A stretch of 64,000 bases of DNA, taken from the NCBI RefSeq assembly GCF_023715345.1, contig NZ_JAMBNY010000003.1, positions 219,065 through 283,064 of the forward strand, written 5' to 3'. This DNA comes from Paenibacillus camelliae (GTDB lineage Bacteria > Bacillota > Bacilli > Paenibacillales > Paenibacillaceae). The notes under the pieces are model-generated. The model was not told where the DNA came from. It searched no databases and worked only from the letters and a program-made list of their open reading frames with translations. Positions 1 through 8,826 of this stretch are shown piece by piece (within the stretch, counting starts at the first letter, position 1; each line of letters begins with the position of its first letter). The position numbers were made by a program, and so were the translations under genes.

Positions 1-199
1 ACTCCATCGCAAGAGCCCCGCCAGCAATAAGAACGACTAATCCATTAAAAAAGTATTCTCCTACCGTCTTGGGCCTTTCTGTGAAGGAGGATATGCCCGT
101 CTTATTTCTCATCACTTCATCTCTTGGAAAAACAGCCATTAGCAGCGCCATGACAATTTGTAGTACAACATACGCAAGCACGATCTCTAGAACAGTCAC
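1..199 (-). CDS. Membrane protein, C-terminal part outside window
   Basis: This reading frame starts with GTG at 199 and is still open at base 1, so only the first 66 residues are visible. The GTG overlaps the TGA of the gene before it (GTGA), and an AAAGGAG ribosome site lies 11 bases upstream inside that gene, so the two are translationally coupled. Residues 3-22 and about 49-66 are hydrophobic and separated by a charged stretch, suggesting an integral membrane protein. I do not recognise the family. The pair probably works as one membrane unit, but function is unknown. Confidence 0.6.
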   Translation of the reverse strand, partial: MTVLEIVLAYVVLQIVMALLMAVFPRDEVMRNKTGISSFTERPKTVGEYFFNGLVVLIAGGALAME

Positions 200-654
200 G
201 AGACTACTTGCTCCTTTCGTTTCTGCCAGAGAAGCGTGAATAAGATCAGCTCAAAGAGAGCATAAAACACGAACGTCAAGCTTAATGTACTGCCTAATGA
301 ATCAAGAAAATGCTCCCACCCTGTTGGATTCATATCTCGGTATGTCTTTACATAGTCCCCGTATTCCGTATTGTAAGTAAACAAGAAGAACAGGACCGTG
401 GGAATGACCGGTACAAATCTTAACGTCCTGCGAAGCTTCAAAAAGCTTAGCGATGGATCAACAGCTGTTTTACTCCTCAGCCATGGGCGAAGGATGAAGT
501 ATAGTAACGTAACTCCGAGCAGCACAAGGCTCATAAACATAAGAAATACGGAGCCAAATATTGCAGCAAGCCCGTCAGACAGGCCTATATTTCTAACAAA
601 TGCAGCAGCCAATGCTAGCCATAGGTAAATGACGAAGTTTCTAGCATAACTCAT
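196..654 (-). CDS. Hypothetical four-helix membrane protein
   Basis: A 152-residue protein with four likely membrane segments at about 7-20, 30-55, 79-94 and 121-143 and a positively charged C-terminus. The ATG at 654 is preferred over one further upstream because GGGG sits 9 bases before it, whereas the upstream ATG has no ribosome site. The stop overlaps the GTG of the next gene, so the two form an operon. No family was recognised and no catalytic motif is visible. The gene is real by its coupling and ribosome site, but its role is unknown. Confidence 0.65.
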   Translation of the reverse strand: MSYARNFVIYLWLALAAAFVRNIGLSDGLAAIFGSVFLMFMSLVLLGVTLLYFILRPWLRSKTAVDPSLSFLKLRRTLRFVPVIPTVLFFLFTYNTEYGDYVKTYRDMNPTGWEHFLDSLGSTLSLTFVFYALFELILFTLLWQKRKEQVVS

Positions 655-862
655 TATGAATTTCCCCTTTCCCCTATGCATCTTGGATTTACATGCCAGT
701 CCATGTGAATCTATGTACTCATGATGTCTATTATAACTACCTTACAGGAAGTTTCGAGAGACATCCGAATCATTTTGATGACATAGGTTTATGGGGAAAT
801 CGGGTCACTGAGAGCTCATTGCTTCATTACATATGACATTGTATCTATTGTGGCTACATCGA

Positions 863-1855
863 CTACAGTAATTCCCGTGCTAACAACCTATAAACGTCTA
901 AACGCTTCTCTTGCGTATGAGGAATACTACAAATCATTGCTTCATCAAAGCCATAATGAGCTTGCTCCTCTTGTAGCAATGTCGCAATTTCCTTGGCTGA
1001 GCCCACTAGATGAATTTTACGATTTTCTTTAATAATCATACGATCCATCTCCGTCAATGGATAATCTCGAGCTTCTTCAGGTGTCAAAGTAGCACCAAAC
1101 TGACCTCTCATAAACAGTAAACGCCATATATCCTGAGGCTTTGCTTCATACTCCGCTTCTTCCTTTGTTTCTGCTGTAGTCACCATATAAGAAACATTGA
1201 TTTGCGGTTTCTCCATAAATGCTGAAGGTTGGAAATTCTTCTTGTATACCTCTAAAATTTCCTTCGTCATTTCACCATTGAAAAACTGTGCAAATGAGTA
1301 GCCTACACCTCTTCTGCCAGCTTGAACAGCACTATTGCCCGTTGATCCTAGCAGCCAGGCTTCTGGTAATGTGACCTGAGCAGGTGTAGCGATTGATTTT
1401 TTATATAAGTCATCCTCGGGTACTTCATCGTTAATCAGCTGCAATGCTGTATCGAATTTCTCATACATATTATGAAACATCGGTTGGCGTCCTTCAGATA
1501 AAGCATAGGTCGAATAATTATCCCCTCCAGGAGCACGCCCAACACCAAAATCAATACGCCCTGGTGCGAATGCACTTAATGTTTTAAATACCTCGGCAAG
1601 CTTCAATGGGGAATAGTGCATCAGCATGACGCCTCCGGTTCCGAGCCGAATGTTTTTTGTTTTTGCAGCTAAATAACCTGCAGCTACTTCGGGAGCTGAG
1701 CTTGCAAAGGTATTCGTTGCATGATGCTCTGCCATCCACATACGATGGTAGCCTAACTCATCTCCTAGAACAGCTAATTCTTCAGCCTTTTTCATCGCAC
1801 CTGCTGCCGTGTTCCCCTTCGTTACAGGGGCTTGGTCTAATATACTTAGTCTCAT
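863..1855 (-). CDS. LLM-class flavin-dependent monooxygenase
   Basis: A 330-residue member of the bacterial luciferase-like monooxygenase family, which uses reduced flavin and O2 to oxidise small organic substrates. Family hallmarks are the N-terminal strand MRLSILDQAPV, the WMAEHHATNTF segment at residues 40-50, the LGTGGVMLMHYSPLKLAE stretch near 71-88, and GRIDFGVGRAPGG at 99-111. This pattern fits the MsnO8/YvbT-like subgroup of single-chain enzymes. A GGGAGG site precedes the ATG. It lies 45 bases downstream of an Rrf2 regulator on the same strand and is probably cotranscribed with and controlled by it. The substrate cannot be read from sequence. Confidence 0.88.
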   Translation of the reverse strand: MRLSILDQAPVTKGNTAAGAMKKAEELAVLGDELGYHRMWMAEHHATNTFASSAPEVAAGYLAAKTKNIRLGTGGVMLMHYSPLKLAEVFKTLSAFAPGRIDFGVGRAPGGDNYSTYALSEGRQPMFHNMYEKFDTALQLINDEVPEDDLYKKSIATPAQVTLPEAWLLGSTGNSAVQAGRRGVGYSFAQFFNGEMTKEILEVYKKNFQPSAFMEKPQINVSYMVTTAETKEEAEYEAKPQDIWRLLFMRGQFGATLTPEEARDYPLTEMDRMIIKENRKIHLVGSAKEIATLLQEEQAHYGFDEAMICSIPHTQEKRLDVYRLLARELL

Positions 1856-1900
1856 GTATTACATCCTCCCTACACGCTATATATCGTTATCTCATGAATG

Positions 1901-2380
1901 TTATAAAACCATTTTTTCTTGTATCCATTGCTCTGTCAGCTGCATATTGGGCTGATAGCTTTCTTTTATTTCTTCATATAATGATGCGATTGTTTCGCGT
2001 TTTAATACGGACTTCCAGGATGACTCTGCTTCTTCCATTAACTCTGTGAGCAAGCAGCAGCTTTTTTCTTCAGTCAAGTCAAGCATGTCATGCAGAACAC
2101 CACTTGAAGAATAAAGAGTCTGCTGGCCTTCGATAGCAACATATATATCGTATATCCGGATTTCATCAGGCTTCTTCTTTAATTTAAATCCGCCTTTTAC
2201 CCCTGGCACAGAAGTAATCAGATCCGCACTCACTAGCTTCCTTAGCAGTTTCTGAAAGTACGTGGGTGAAGCTCCCAATTGTTGACTAATGGCCTCCCCA
2301 GGCAAAACCGCTTTATCTGGCAGCATGCTAAGGATTAGGATGGCGTACACCGCTTGTTCTACTCCTGTTTTCATCTGCAT
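1901..2380 (-). CDS. Rrf2-family transcriptional regulator
   Basis: A 159-residue Rrf2 regulator with an N-terminal winged helix-turn-helix (about residues 1-75, including ISQQLGASPTYFQKLLRKL) and the typical GVKGGFKL wing. The C-terminal part carries only an adjacent CC pair (EEKSCCLL), not the three spaced cysteines that bind an iron-sulfur cluster in IscR and NsrR, so it is more likely a thiol or ligand sensor of the YwnA/CymR type. The ATG at 2380 has AAAGGAGG 8 bases upstream, better than the GTG nine bases earlier. It heads an operon with the flavin monooxygenase and is divergent from the acetolactate-synthase-like gene, so it may control both. Confidence 0.85.
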   Translation of the reverse strand: MQMKTGVEQAVYAILILSMLPDKAVLPGEAISQQLGASPTYFQKLLRKLVSADLITSVPGVKGGFKLKKKPDEIRIYDIYVAIEGQQTLYSSSGVLHDMLDLTEEKSCCLLTELMEEAESSWKSVLKRETIASLYEEIKESYQPNMQLTEQWIQEKMVL

Positions 2381-2419
2381 GATCAACACCTCCTTTATTG
2401 TTCATGATGTATGTACTTA

Positions 2420-2459
2420 TTATCCAAACATAAGTTTATAACGCGGATAATTGTTATCC
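2420..2459. promoter_or_regulatory. Candidate Rrf2 operator
   Basis: Three copies of the half-site TTATCC/GGATAA lie at 2420-2425, 2445-2450 and 2454-2459. The last two form a dyad with a 3-base centre. They sit between the Rrf2 start and the divergent alsS-like gene, where an autoregulatory operator would be expected. Assignment to this regulator is inference from position. Confidence 0.4.
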
Positions 2460-2590
2460 ACGTTAGTGTATTATTTTATGATAGATATGTAAAGCTTACT
2501 GTCCTGCACCATTCACCTTTAGTACCGTATAGGTTCTTAACATTTATGGGTAACATAGGGTAAACATAGCAAGCAGAGAGGCGAAGTATA

Positions 2591-4183
2591 ATGAAAAAGG
2601 CAACAGATCTACTTGTTCAGTGCTTAGAGGATGAAGGAGTCGAGTATATTTTCGGTATTATGGGTAAGGAAACCCTTGATCTAATCGATTCTTTATCTCA
2701 GTCTAATAAAATCCAGTTCATTCATGTTCGTCATGAACAAGGGGCAGCTTTTATGGCAGATGTATACGGTAGGCTAACCAATAGAGTTGGTGTTTGCTTA
2801 TCAACTTTAGGACCTGGAGCGACAAATTTATTGACCGGAATATCTAGTGCACATTTAGACCATTCTCCGGTTGTAGCTATTACAGGGCAAGCAAGCTTCG
2901 AAAGACAGCATCAAGAATCTCACCAATATTTAGATATCGTTAAAATATTTGAGCCTGCTACCAAATGGAGCGTTCAAATTAAAGACCCGCAAACGATACC
3001 AAAAATCATTCGTAAGTCTTTTAGATTAGCACGAATGGAAAAGCCAGGTGCGGTATTAATTGAATTACCTGAGAACATTGCATCACAGATGACTTTAACG
3101 GAGCCATTGCCAGTACTGCCTAATCCTAAAAGTACGTCAATCTCGCAAGCTATAGAGGATGCATGTACTTTAATAGACCATAGCCAAAAGCCACTTGTCA
3201 TCGTCGGGAACGGAGTTATTAGGCAAGGAGCTATGTCAGCACTTCTGACTTTTGTAGAGAAACTACAATCACCTGTTATCCATAGTTTTATGGCAAAGGG
3301 GATTTTGCCTAAAAATCATGAACAAAATTATTTTACGTTTGGCTTTAAAAAGAATGATGCGGTATTACCAATCATAGAGCAGTCAGACCTACTCATTGTT
3401 GTTGGTTTTGATGTTGTAGAGTGTCCGCCTCAGGATTGGAATAAAATGAAGCGGCCTATTGTACATATCGATTCATTGCCCGCCGAAATGGACGAGCATT
3501 ACCCTGTTGCAGGAGAATTGGTTGGTGATGTGAATGAGATTCTTCAAGCTCTTAACAAACAAGCTATGCCGTCTAGACGTTGGGTTCCGAGTGGACATTT
3601 AAAGGAACAGATTAAAAGAGCTTATCAAATAGAATTAGACGTTAAAGAAATTTTATCATTTACGATAGAGAACATACTAACTGTTATTGAAAAACATGCA
3701 TCGGAACAAACCATCGTTATTTCTGATGTAGGTGCTCATAAGCTATCGATTGGCCGAACCTATCAACCAAAGCAGGCAGGAAGAGTTATTATCTCCAATG
3801 GACTTGCCTCAATGGGTATAGCATTACCCGGTTCTATTGGTGCTAAATTAGCCTGCCGAGACGCTCCAGTCATTTGTATTACTGGGGATGGAGGGGCTTT
3901 AATGAATATGTCTGAATTAGAAACTGCTAAACGACTGGGTCTGTCTTTTATTATTATTGTATTAAACGATTCAACGTTAAAGCTAGAAGAGCAAATGATG
4001 CAAGAAAAATTCGGCAATAGCTTTGGTGCGGCCTTTGAAAACCCTGACTTTGTACAGCTTGCTAATAGCTTCGGAATAAAAGGAGTTAGACCTAAAGATT
4101 TGAATGAATTCGATCAAATACTGGAAGAGGCTTTGAAACAAAATAACGAAGTGACACTGATCGATGTTCAAATCACTTCTTGA
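2591..4183 (+). CDS. alsS: Acetolactate synthase-like TPP enzyme
   Basis: A 530-residue thiamine-diphosphate enzyme of the acetolactate synthase/pyruvate oxidase superfamily. The N-terminal PYR domain carries the catalytic glutamate in HVRHEQGAAFMADVYGR (Glu near residue 49). The middle domain has the HIDSLPAEMD stretch, and the C-terminal PP domain has the TPP/Mg motif TGDGGALMNMSELETA near 433 ending at VLNDS. The WNDS/LNDS-type end and the HID..PAE segment resemble catabolic AlsS, which condenses two pyruvates to acetolactate in the acetoin pathway. No alsD or small regulatory subunit is adjacent, and it is shorter than AlsS (about 570), so another POX-family decarboxylase remains possible. 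GAGAGG precedes the ATG. Confidence 0.7.
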   Translation: MKKATDLLVQCLEDEGVEYIFGIMGKETLDLIDSLSQSNKIQFIHVRHEQGAAFMADVYGRLTNRVGVCLSTLGPGATNLLTGISSAHLDHSPVVAITGQASFERQHQESHQYLDIVKIFEPATKWSVQIKDPQTIPKIIRKSFRLARMEKPGAVLIELPENIASQMTLTEPLPVLPNPKSTSISQAIEDACTLIDHSQKPLVIVGNGVIRQGAMSALLTFVEKLQSPVIHSFMAKGILPKNHEQNYFTFGFKKNDAVLPIIEQSDLLIVVGFDVVECPPQDWNKMKRPIVHIDSLPAEMDEHYPVAGELVGDVNEILQALNKQAMPSRRWVPSGHLKEQIKRAYQIELDVKEILSFTIENILTVIEKHASEQTIVISDVGAHKLSIGRTYQPKQAGRVIISNGLASMGIALPGSIGAKLACRDAPVICITGDGGALMNMSELETAKRLGLSFIIIVLNDSTLKLEEQMMQEKFGNSFGAAFENPDFVQLANSFGIKGVRPKDLNEFDQILEEALKQNNEVTLIDVQITS

Positions 4184-4410
4184 TAGTGTTCACAAGCGGT
4201 CAATCAGGATGAGAATGTATTCGGATTGACGTCTGAGCAGCTTCCCTTCTGGAAGTGGCATCATACTGTCTAATGTGCTGATTGGCCATGTGCTGTGAAG
4301 TTGTAAGATGATAACCTTGAGGCATCTAGTCACCTACCTACAACGTTATTTTTATTTCATTTTAATTTCTAATGACCTCTCTCTTATTATTTTAGTCGTG
4401 AATAGCAGAT

Positions 4411-4445
4411 AGGGCCATCCTTAGCGGATGACCCTGTAAATTTTT
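4411..4445 (+). terminator. Intrinsic terminator after alsS-like gene
   Basis: Near-perfect 10-base stem AGGGCCATCC/GGATGACCCT with a 5-base loop (4411-4435), followed on the plus strand by TAAATTTTT. It suits transcription from the acetolactate-synthase-like gene. The 225 bases between the stop and the hairpin show no convincing gene. Confidence 0.55.
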
Positions 4446-5244
4446 AGCTAAAACCGCCTCTAGAATGAATGATCTCACCGGTTATCCACTCAGAATCATC
4501 GCTCGCAAGAAAAGTAATCAGCTTTGCCACATCCTCTGGAACACCAATCCGCCCCATCGGGAATTGTGGCAGCAGCGCTTTCTTGATTTCTTCGGTCATC
4601 CAGCCAGTATCGGTAGGTCCAGGGTCGACCGCGTTAACTGTAATATGAAGTGGCGCCAGCTCTGCAGCAAGTGATTCAGTAAACACGGAAATTGCCCCCT
4701 TAGTTGCTGCATAGGCAAGATTTCCGGGCATAGGTGATTTTCCTTGGCCGGAAGTCATGTTAATAATACGCCCGCCAAGTGTATGGCTGGAACCTATATT
4801 TTTCATTTCCGCTTCAAGCAATCGAGAAAATTCCGCGGATAACATAAAGGTACCTCTAATGTTCACAGCACAATGAGCGTCAATAAGCGACTCATTTAAT
4901 TGACGAAAATCAGCATCCACGCTATACGTTGCGTTGTTAACGAGAATGGTTGGCAACCCCAAGGTTTTCTGAACTTCAGCCAGCAGATCGGCTGCGGAGC
5001 CTGACTGGGCAAGGTCTAGCTTCATATGTGCGGCTTGAACACCCATTTTTCGTAATTCTTGTGCAAAGATATCAGGCCAATGCTCATCTACACTTCGAGG
5101 ATATACCTCTTGGTCGTATTCACACAAATGCGTGAAGAACAAGCTGGCTCCCTCGTTAGCTAGTGCCCTGCAAATCGCTGCCCCGATTCCACCTTCACGA
5201 CTCACACCTGTAACGATAGCAATTTTACCTTGTAATTTATTCAT
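4444..5244 (-). CDS. SDR-family NAD(P)-dependent oxidoreductase
   Basis: A 266-residue classical short-chain dehydrogenase/reductase. The Rossmann cofactor loop is TGVSREGGIG (12-21), a longer variant of TGxxxGxG. NNAT lies at 103-106, the catalytic Ser in NMTSGQG is at 165, and YAATK (Tyr178, Lys182) completes the triad. The C-terminus ends with the usual ITGEIIHSRGG cofactor/oligomer segment. Overall it resembles 3-ketoacyl-ACP-reductase-like SDRs, but the substrate is not predictable. A CGGAGG site precedes the ATG. It stands alone, with a plus-strand terminator facing its 3' end. Confidence 0.85.
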   Translation of the reverse strand: MNKLQGKIAIVTGVSREGGIGAAICRALANEGASLFFTHLCEYDQEVYPRSVDEHWPDIFAQELRKMGVQAAHMKLDLAQSGSAADLLAEVQKTLGLPTILVNNATYSVDADFRQLNESLIDAHCAVNIRGTFMLSAEFSRLLEAEMKNIGSSHTLGGRIINMTSGQGKSPMPGNLAYAATKGAISVFTESLAAELAPLHITVNAVDPGPTDTGWMTEEIKKALLPQFPMGRIGVPEDVAKLITFLASDDSEWITGEIIHSRGGFS

Positions 5245-5315
5245 AGATCATACCTCCGATAAGGAAGTTGAGCGTGCCGTTCTACGCTTGGAGATGGAAT
5301 GTTTGTGCCGCTCAA

Positions 5316-5345
5316 TAATAAAAAGCGGATACATCAAGTATCCGC
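5316..5345 (-). terminator. Intrinsic terminator (minus strand)
   Basis: Perfect 8-base stem GCGGATAC/GTATCCGC with a 5-base loop (5325-5345), followed on the minus strand by TTTTTATTATT. It would end transcripts coming from the serine hydrolase or from the decayed frame just upstream. Confidence 0.7.
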
Positions 5346-5429
5346 ATGAGCAGGTGTAGCAACGGTAGCCTCGCGTCCCTTGAATTGGTTGCGACCGGCA
5401 TAATTGAACAGAGCTATGGCACACACCAT
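5334..5429 (-). pseudogene. Possible C-terminal remnant of a membrane transporter
   Basis: In this 334-base gap the minus strand encodes a 31-residue tail, a hydrophobic stretch MVCAIALFNYAG followed by RNQFKGREATVATPAHADT and a stop inside the terminator hairpin. In frame just upstream, after a TAA, the reading continues as NKLIAA, as if the frame once extended further. This looks like the last transmembrane helix and cytoplasmic tail of an MFS-type transporter that has lost its body. No ribosome site supports independent translation. Identification is tentative; the rest of 5245-5578 shows nothing else. Confidence 0.3.
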
Positions 5430-5578
5430 GACCCCGGATTATGCAGCGATCAACTTATTACACCATTACAAGGAAGTACACATTAACTCGCGAGTCTCCT
5501 TTCCGTCATCTCCATAATTTGTATTATTAACCAAAAATATAGTTCAGTCAATCCCGAGAGCAACTAGGGAAGCTTATT

Positions 5579-7609
5579 TTATTGCTGAGGAACTTGGACG
5601 AGCTTTGCGAGCATCGCCGCCGCTTCCTTACGAAGCATAGTGTCCTGCGGTCGGTAATTCCAGTCTCCATCCTCATCGACAGAAACCTCTGGTCCGTAGA
5701 AGCCTGCCAGAAGCATCATATTCACTGCGTCTGCTGCCCAAGGTGATGGTGTATCCTTGAGTTTAGCCTGAGGAGCTACTCCTGCCCCTTGCAGCTGCAT
5801 CAAACGATATACGATAGCAGCAGCCTCCTGCCGCTTTAACGGTTCATCTGGTGCAAAGCTTCCACCCGGCATCCCTTTTAATAGCCCGAGCTCCAAAGCT
5901 GTTTGAATTTCCTTCTCCAGCTTATGACCCTTTGTATCTACGAACATAGCCTCACTCTCAGATAGAGGAAGCTTTAACAAACGTATGAAATAAGCAACAT
6001 ATTCGCCACGAGTAATTACATCATCAGGACGGAAGAGCTCCTGAACATCCTCAAAAATATTAAAGCTTTGAAGATCGTAAATATACGGAGCATAGACGTG
6101 GTCATTTGCTACATCTGCATAGATCTTTTCTTCAATGCGGATTGAATACCCAACGTTTCTGTACTTAAAGTAATGCGGCTCGCCTGCAGCATTGTTCTTA
6201 AAGACAAGCTCTCTTTCCTCATCATCAATAAAGGTCATCGGGTCAACCTGTGTAAATTCAATATTACCAAGCATAGTATCCTCCATGCTTAGCTTACCGT
6301 CACCAGTTACTTTAATCTTAGATCTCCAGTTGTCCAATCTCAGATCTGTATAGGTACCCTCGAATTTAGCTAATTCCTCTTGTGACGTATTGAGCTGTTG
6401 ATGTTGTTCCCCAATATTCGGAATGAATGTCTGCATAAATTCACGATACAACTCTTCTCTTATCATCCCATTGTTTCCATTCACATTCACAAATACCCCG
6501 ATCTCATGCTCAGGAAGCAGCCACATGTAGGAGCTGAAGCCGAGAATATCTCCACCTTTAGCAATAACACGCTGGCCATTATCATATTGTGGATACATAG
6601 ATGCTTCGAAGCCATAGGCCATAACAGGCTTGCCCGGCTGAATATATACCTGATACTCCTGCATAAGCTTTGCTGTCTCTGGCTTTAGAATACGAACTCC
6701 CTGATAGCTGCCTTCATTCAAATGTGCCATCATAAAAATCGCAGCATCCGCTGCTGTTGTATACCAGCCACCATGAGGATGATCGGACGGCTTAATGCTA
6801 TATTGTGGGTATGGCTGCCCGTCAGGCATATAACCAGTTGCCATGCCCTCAGCAATCTCCGGTGTTAGACGGAAGCCAGAGTGCTCCATGCTAAGCGGTT
6901 TAAATATTTGCTCCTGCACGTAGTCTTCAAACTTTTGTTGGCTAACATATTCAACGATATAGCCTTGTAGCATCGATGCAAAATTGTCATACATAAACAC
7001 TTCTCCTGGCTTTCGCACAGTTTTAGGAATGCTAGCTTTCACATAGCTCTCCAGATCGTAATAATCGTCAAGTGTATAGTAAATATCTCCAGGACGTATA
7101 TCCATACCGTTATTAAAGCCTGTTGTATGAGTAAGTAAATGTGCGATCGTTACAGGATTCTCTTCTGAGTATTGAATCCATGGCTCTGGCAAGTAGTCAT
7201 TCACCCCTGCATCAAGTGAAATCTTGCCTTGCTCAACAAGCTGCATAAGAGCAGTAGCGGTGACAAGCTTAGCAATTGATCCTGTACGGAAAAGTGTTTT
7301 GTCTGCAAGCACAGCTGTTTTCGTTGCGACATCCGCTTCACCAAAGCCTTGTTGATATAATACGTTGTTTCCTTGAACAATGGAGATAATTGCACCTGGT
7401 ACATTCCATTCCTCTAGCTTTGCTTTGCTGAAGAACTGTTCTGCAAACTTCTTCAATTCTGACTCATTCAACTGAACGCTGACAAACGTGTGATTAGACA
7501 CTGAGCTGGCTGCAGGCGAATCAGCCATTACGGTAACAGGTACAGCTGACGTAACGATTAGACCTGATAGTAGAACAGCCATTGCTGTTTTTACAAATCT
7601 CTGCTTCAC
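5579..7609 (-). CDS. Secreted serine hydrolase with SLH domains
   Basis: A 676-residue exported protein of the beta-lactamase/class C penicillin-binding (PF00144-type) family with a C-terminal S-layer homology region. GTG at 7609 is chosen because GGAG is just upstream and a signal peptide follows at once (hydrophobic 9-27, cleavage after VMA at about 29). The catalytic motifs are SIAK (111-114), YDN (207-209) and KGG (351-353). Residues about 500-676 hold three SLH repeats, which would anchor it to pyruvylated secondary cell-wall polymer. Probable roles are D-amino-acid peptidase or esterase activity at the cell surface. A Fur-like sequence lies in its upstream region. Confidence 0.88.
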   Translation of the reverse strand: MKQRFVKTAMAVLLSGLIVTSAVPVTVMADSPAASSVSNHTFVSVQLNESELKKFAEQFFSKAKLEEWNVPGAIISIVQGNNVLYQQGFGEADVATKTAVLADKTLFRTGSIAKLVTATALMQLVEQGKISLDAGVNDYLPEPWIQYSEENPVTIAHLLTHTTGFNNGMDIRPGDIYYTLDDYYDLESYVKASIPKTVRKPGEVFMYDNFASMLQGYIVEYVSQQKFEDYVQEQIFKPLSMEHSGFRLTPEIAEGMATGYMPDGQPYPQYSIKPSDHPHGGWYTTAADAAIFMMAHLNEGSYQGVRILKPETAKLMQEYQVYIQPGKPVMAYGFEASMYPQYDNGQRVIAKGGDILGFSSYMWLLPEHEIGVFVNVNGNNGMIREELYREFMQTFIPNIGEQHQQLNTSQEELAKFEGTYTDLRLDNWRSKIKVTGDGKLSMEDTMLGNIEFTQVDPMTFIDDEERELVFKNNAAGEPHYFKYRNVGYSIRIEEKIYADVANDHVYAPYIYDLQSFNIFEDVQELFRPDDVITRGEYVAYFIRLLKLPLSESEAMFVDTKGHKLEKEIQTALELGLLKGMPGGSFAPDEPLKRQEAAAIVYRLMQLQGAGVAPQAKLKDTPSPWAADAVNMMLLAGFYGPEVSVDEDGDWNYRPQDTMLRKEAAAMLAKLVQVPQQ

Positions 7610-7639
7610 TATTTCTCCACATCCTTTATTATTGTTATC

Positions 7640-7658
7640 GATAATGATAATAATAAAT
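7640..7658. promoter_or_regulatory. Fur-box-like sequence
   Basis: The 19-mer GATAATGATAATAATAAAT matches the Fur consensus GATAATGATAATCATTATC at 15 of 19 positions. It lies 31 bases upstream of the serine hydrolase GTG, within its probable promoter or leader. AT-rich sequence can match by chance, so this is a candidate only. The rest of 7660-7870 shows no gene. Confidence 0.35.
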
Positions 7659-7870
7659 ATGTGTTCAGTCAACGTTTATTTATCGACATTATCCGAGGAA
7701 CTACCCATTTCAACTAGGCTAGTTGCTTGTCACTTATTTATCTTATGCATAACATCAATAAAAAAGGCACTCTCATGTGCTGCATCCTGTAATCAGATTG
7801 TAAGACCTAATTATTAGAATCAGCGCCAAGGAGTACCTTTTAATTTTCGTATAACCATACAGCTTATTGA

Positions 7871-8644
7871 TTAAGCATGGTCTGCCTTATGAACCTTGTT
7901 GCTAGGAGCAAACCATCCTAATAGCGCGATCGCAACTAGCACAATATAGAAAATGGACGTCCATAACGTACCATGAGGAAAATGAGGATCTAGCACTCCA
8001 ATATCCCCATGAGCGAGTGTAATGATGGCTAGCTTAACCCCTACCCACGCAACGATTGCATATGCCGTTGTCTCAAGCGCTGGACGTTTTGCAAGCAGCT
8101 TAACAAACCAGGTCGCTGCAAATTTGATTAGAATCAAGCCCGCAATACCACCAAGCACGACGACTATAAATTGTCCACCGTCCATGCCTCCAAACTCTCC
8201 AAGCGGTGAATCTGGAAGTCCAAGCGCAAGCGCTACTGCAGCTAGAATGGAGTCAATCGCAAAAGCAAGGTCCGCTAATGCAATTTTACCTACCGTAGGC
8301 CAAAAGCCTTTTCCCGCTGCTTCTTTCTCTGTTTCCTTACGATTTTCCTCATTCTTCTTACCGAACTTAGCCTTAATAATGTGCTTCAAACCCAAATACA
8401 AAAGATAGGCTGCACCGATTGCCTGTACCTGCCATACATTTGCGATAAAAGAAATGGCAAATAAAGCGGCAAACCGAAAAACAAAGGCCATAATAATTCC
8501 ATAATTAATCGCTTTTTTCTTCTGATCGTCAGGCAGATGCTTCGCGATAACCGCTAAAACAAGTGCGTTGTCAGCTGACAGCAAACCTTCCAAACCGATT
8601 AGAATGAGTAAAGCCCACGCATACTCTAACCATATTGAATCCAA
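7871..8644 (-). CDS. TerC-family integral membrane protein
   Basis: A 257-residue polytopic protein of the TerC/YkoY/YceF family, linked in Bacillus to manganese efflux and metal loading of exported enzymes. TTG at 8644 is chosen since AGAAGGGAG lies upstream and the resulting N-terminus MDSIWLEYAWALL matches family starts. Two motif copies carry conserved acidic residues in membrane helices: GLLSADNAL (Asp25, Asn26) and ALADLAFAIDS (Asp125, Asp131). About seven helices are interrupted by a charged cytoplasmic loop at 91-115. In Bacillus, ykoY is controlled by a Mn riboswitch; none is seen here, but an inverted repeat lies in the promoter region. Confidence 0.9.
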   Translation of the reverse strand: MDSIWLEYAWALLILIGLEGLLSADNALVLAVIAKHLPDDQKKKAINYGIIMAFVFRFAALFAISFIANVWQVQAIGAAYLLYLGLKHIIKAKFGKKNEENRKETEKEAAGKGFWPTVGKIALADLAFAIDSILAAVALALGLPDSPLGEFGGMDGGQFIVVVLGGIAGLILIKFAATWFVKLLAKRPALETTAYAIVAWVGVKLAIITLAHGDIGVLDPHFPHGTLWTSIFYIVLVAIALLGWFAPSNKVHKADHA

Positions 8645-8682
8645 CTTTTTTTCTCCCTTCTCCAACCAGTGTAGATACAGCA

Positions 8683-8722
8683 ACGTATACGTATTGTTTG
8701 CTTAGAAATAATACGTATACGT
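8683..8722. promoter_or_regulatory. Duplicated palindromic operator upstream of terC-like gene
   Basis: The 10-base palindrome ACGTATACGT occurs twice, at 8683-8692 and 8713-8722, with centres 30 bases apart. The two sites also form a 13-base inverted repeat (ACGTATACGTATT/AATACGTATACGT). They lie 39-78 bases upstream of the TTG of the TerC-family gene, as expected for a repressor binding on one helix face. The regulator is unknown. Confidence 0.5.
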
Positions 8723-8826
8723 AAAACTGATCTTGGAGATTTCATTTTTTTATAAAGCTTTATAAAAATACACTCGAACAGAATAATAATACCAAAAATT
8801 ACACTATTCTCGTCAATAGGGAGGAA

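Noticed and set aside
850..1032. 60-codon plus-strand frame
   Set aside because: Antisense to the 3' end of the flavin monooxygenase with no ribosome site.
8645..8826. Possible yybP-ykoY manganese riboswitch before the TerC-family gene
   Set aside because: I looked for the conserved motif in the leader and saw none; only the duplicated palindrome.
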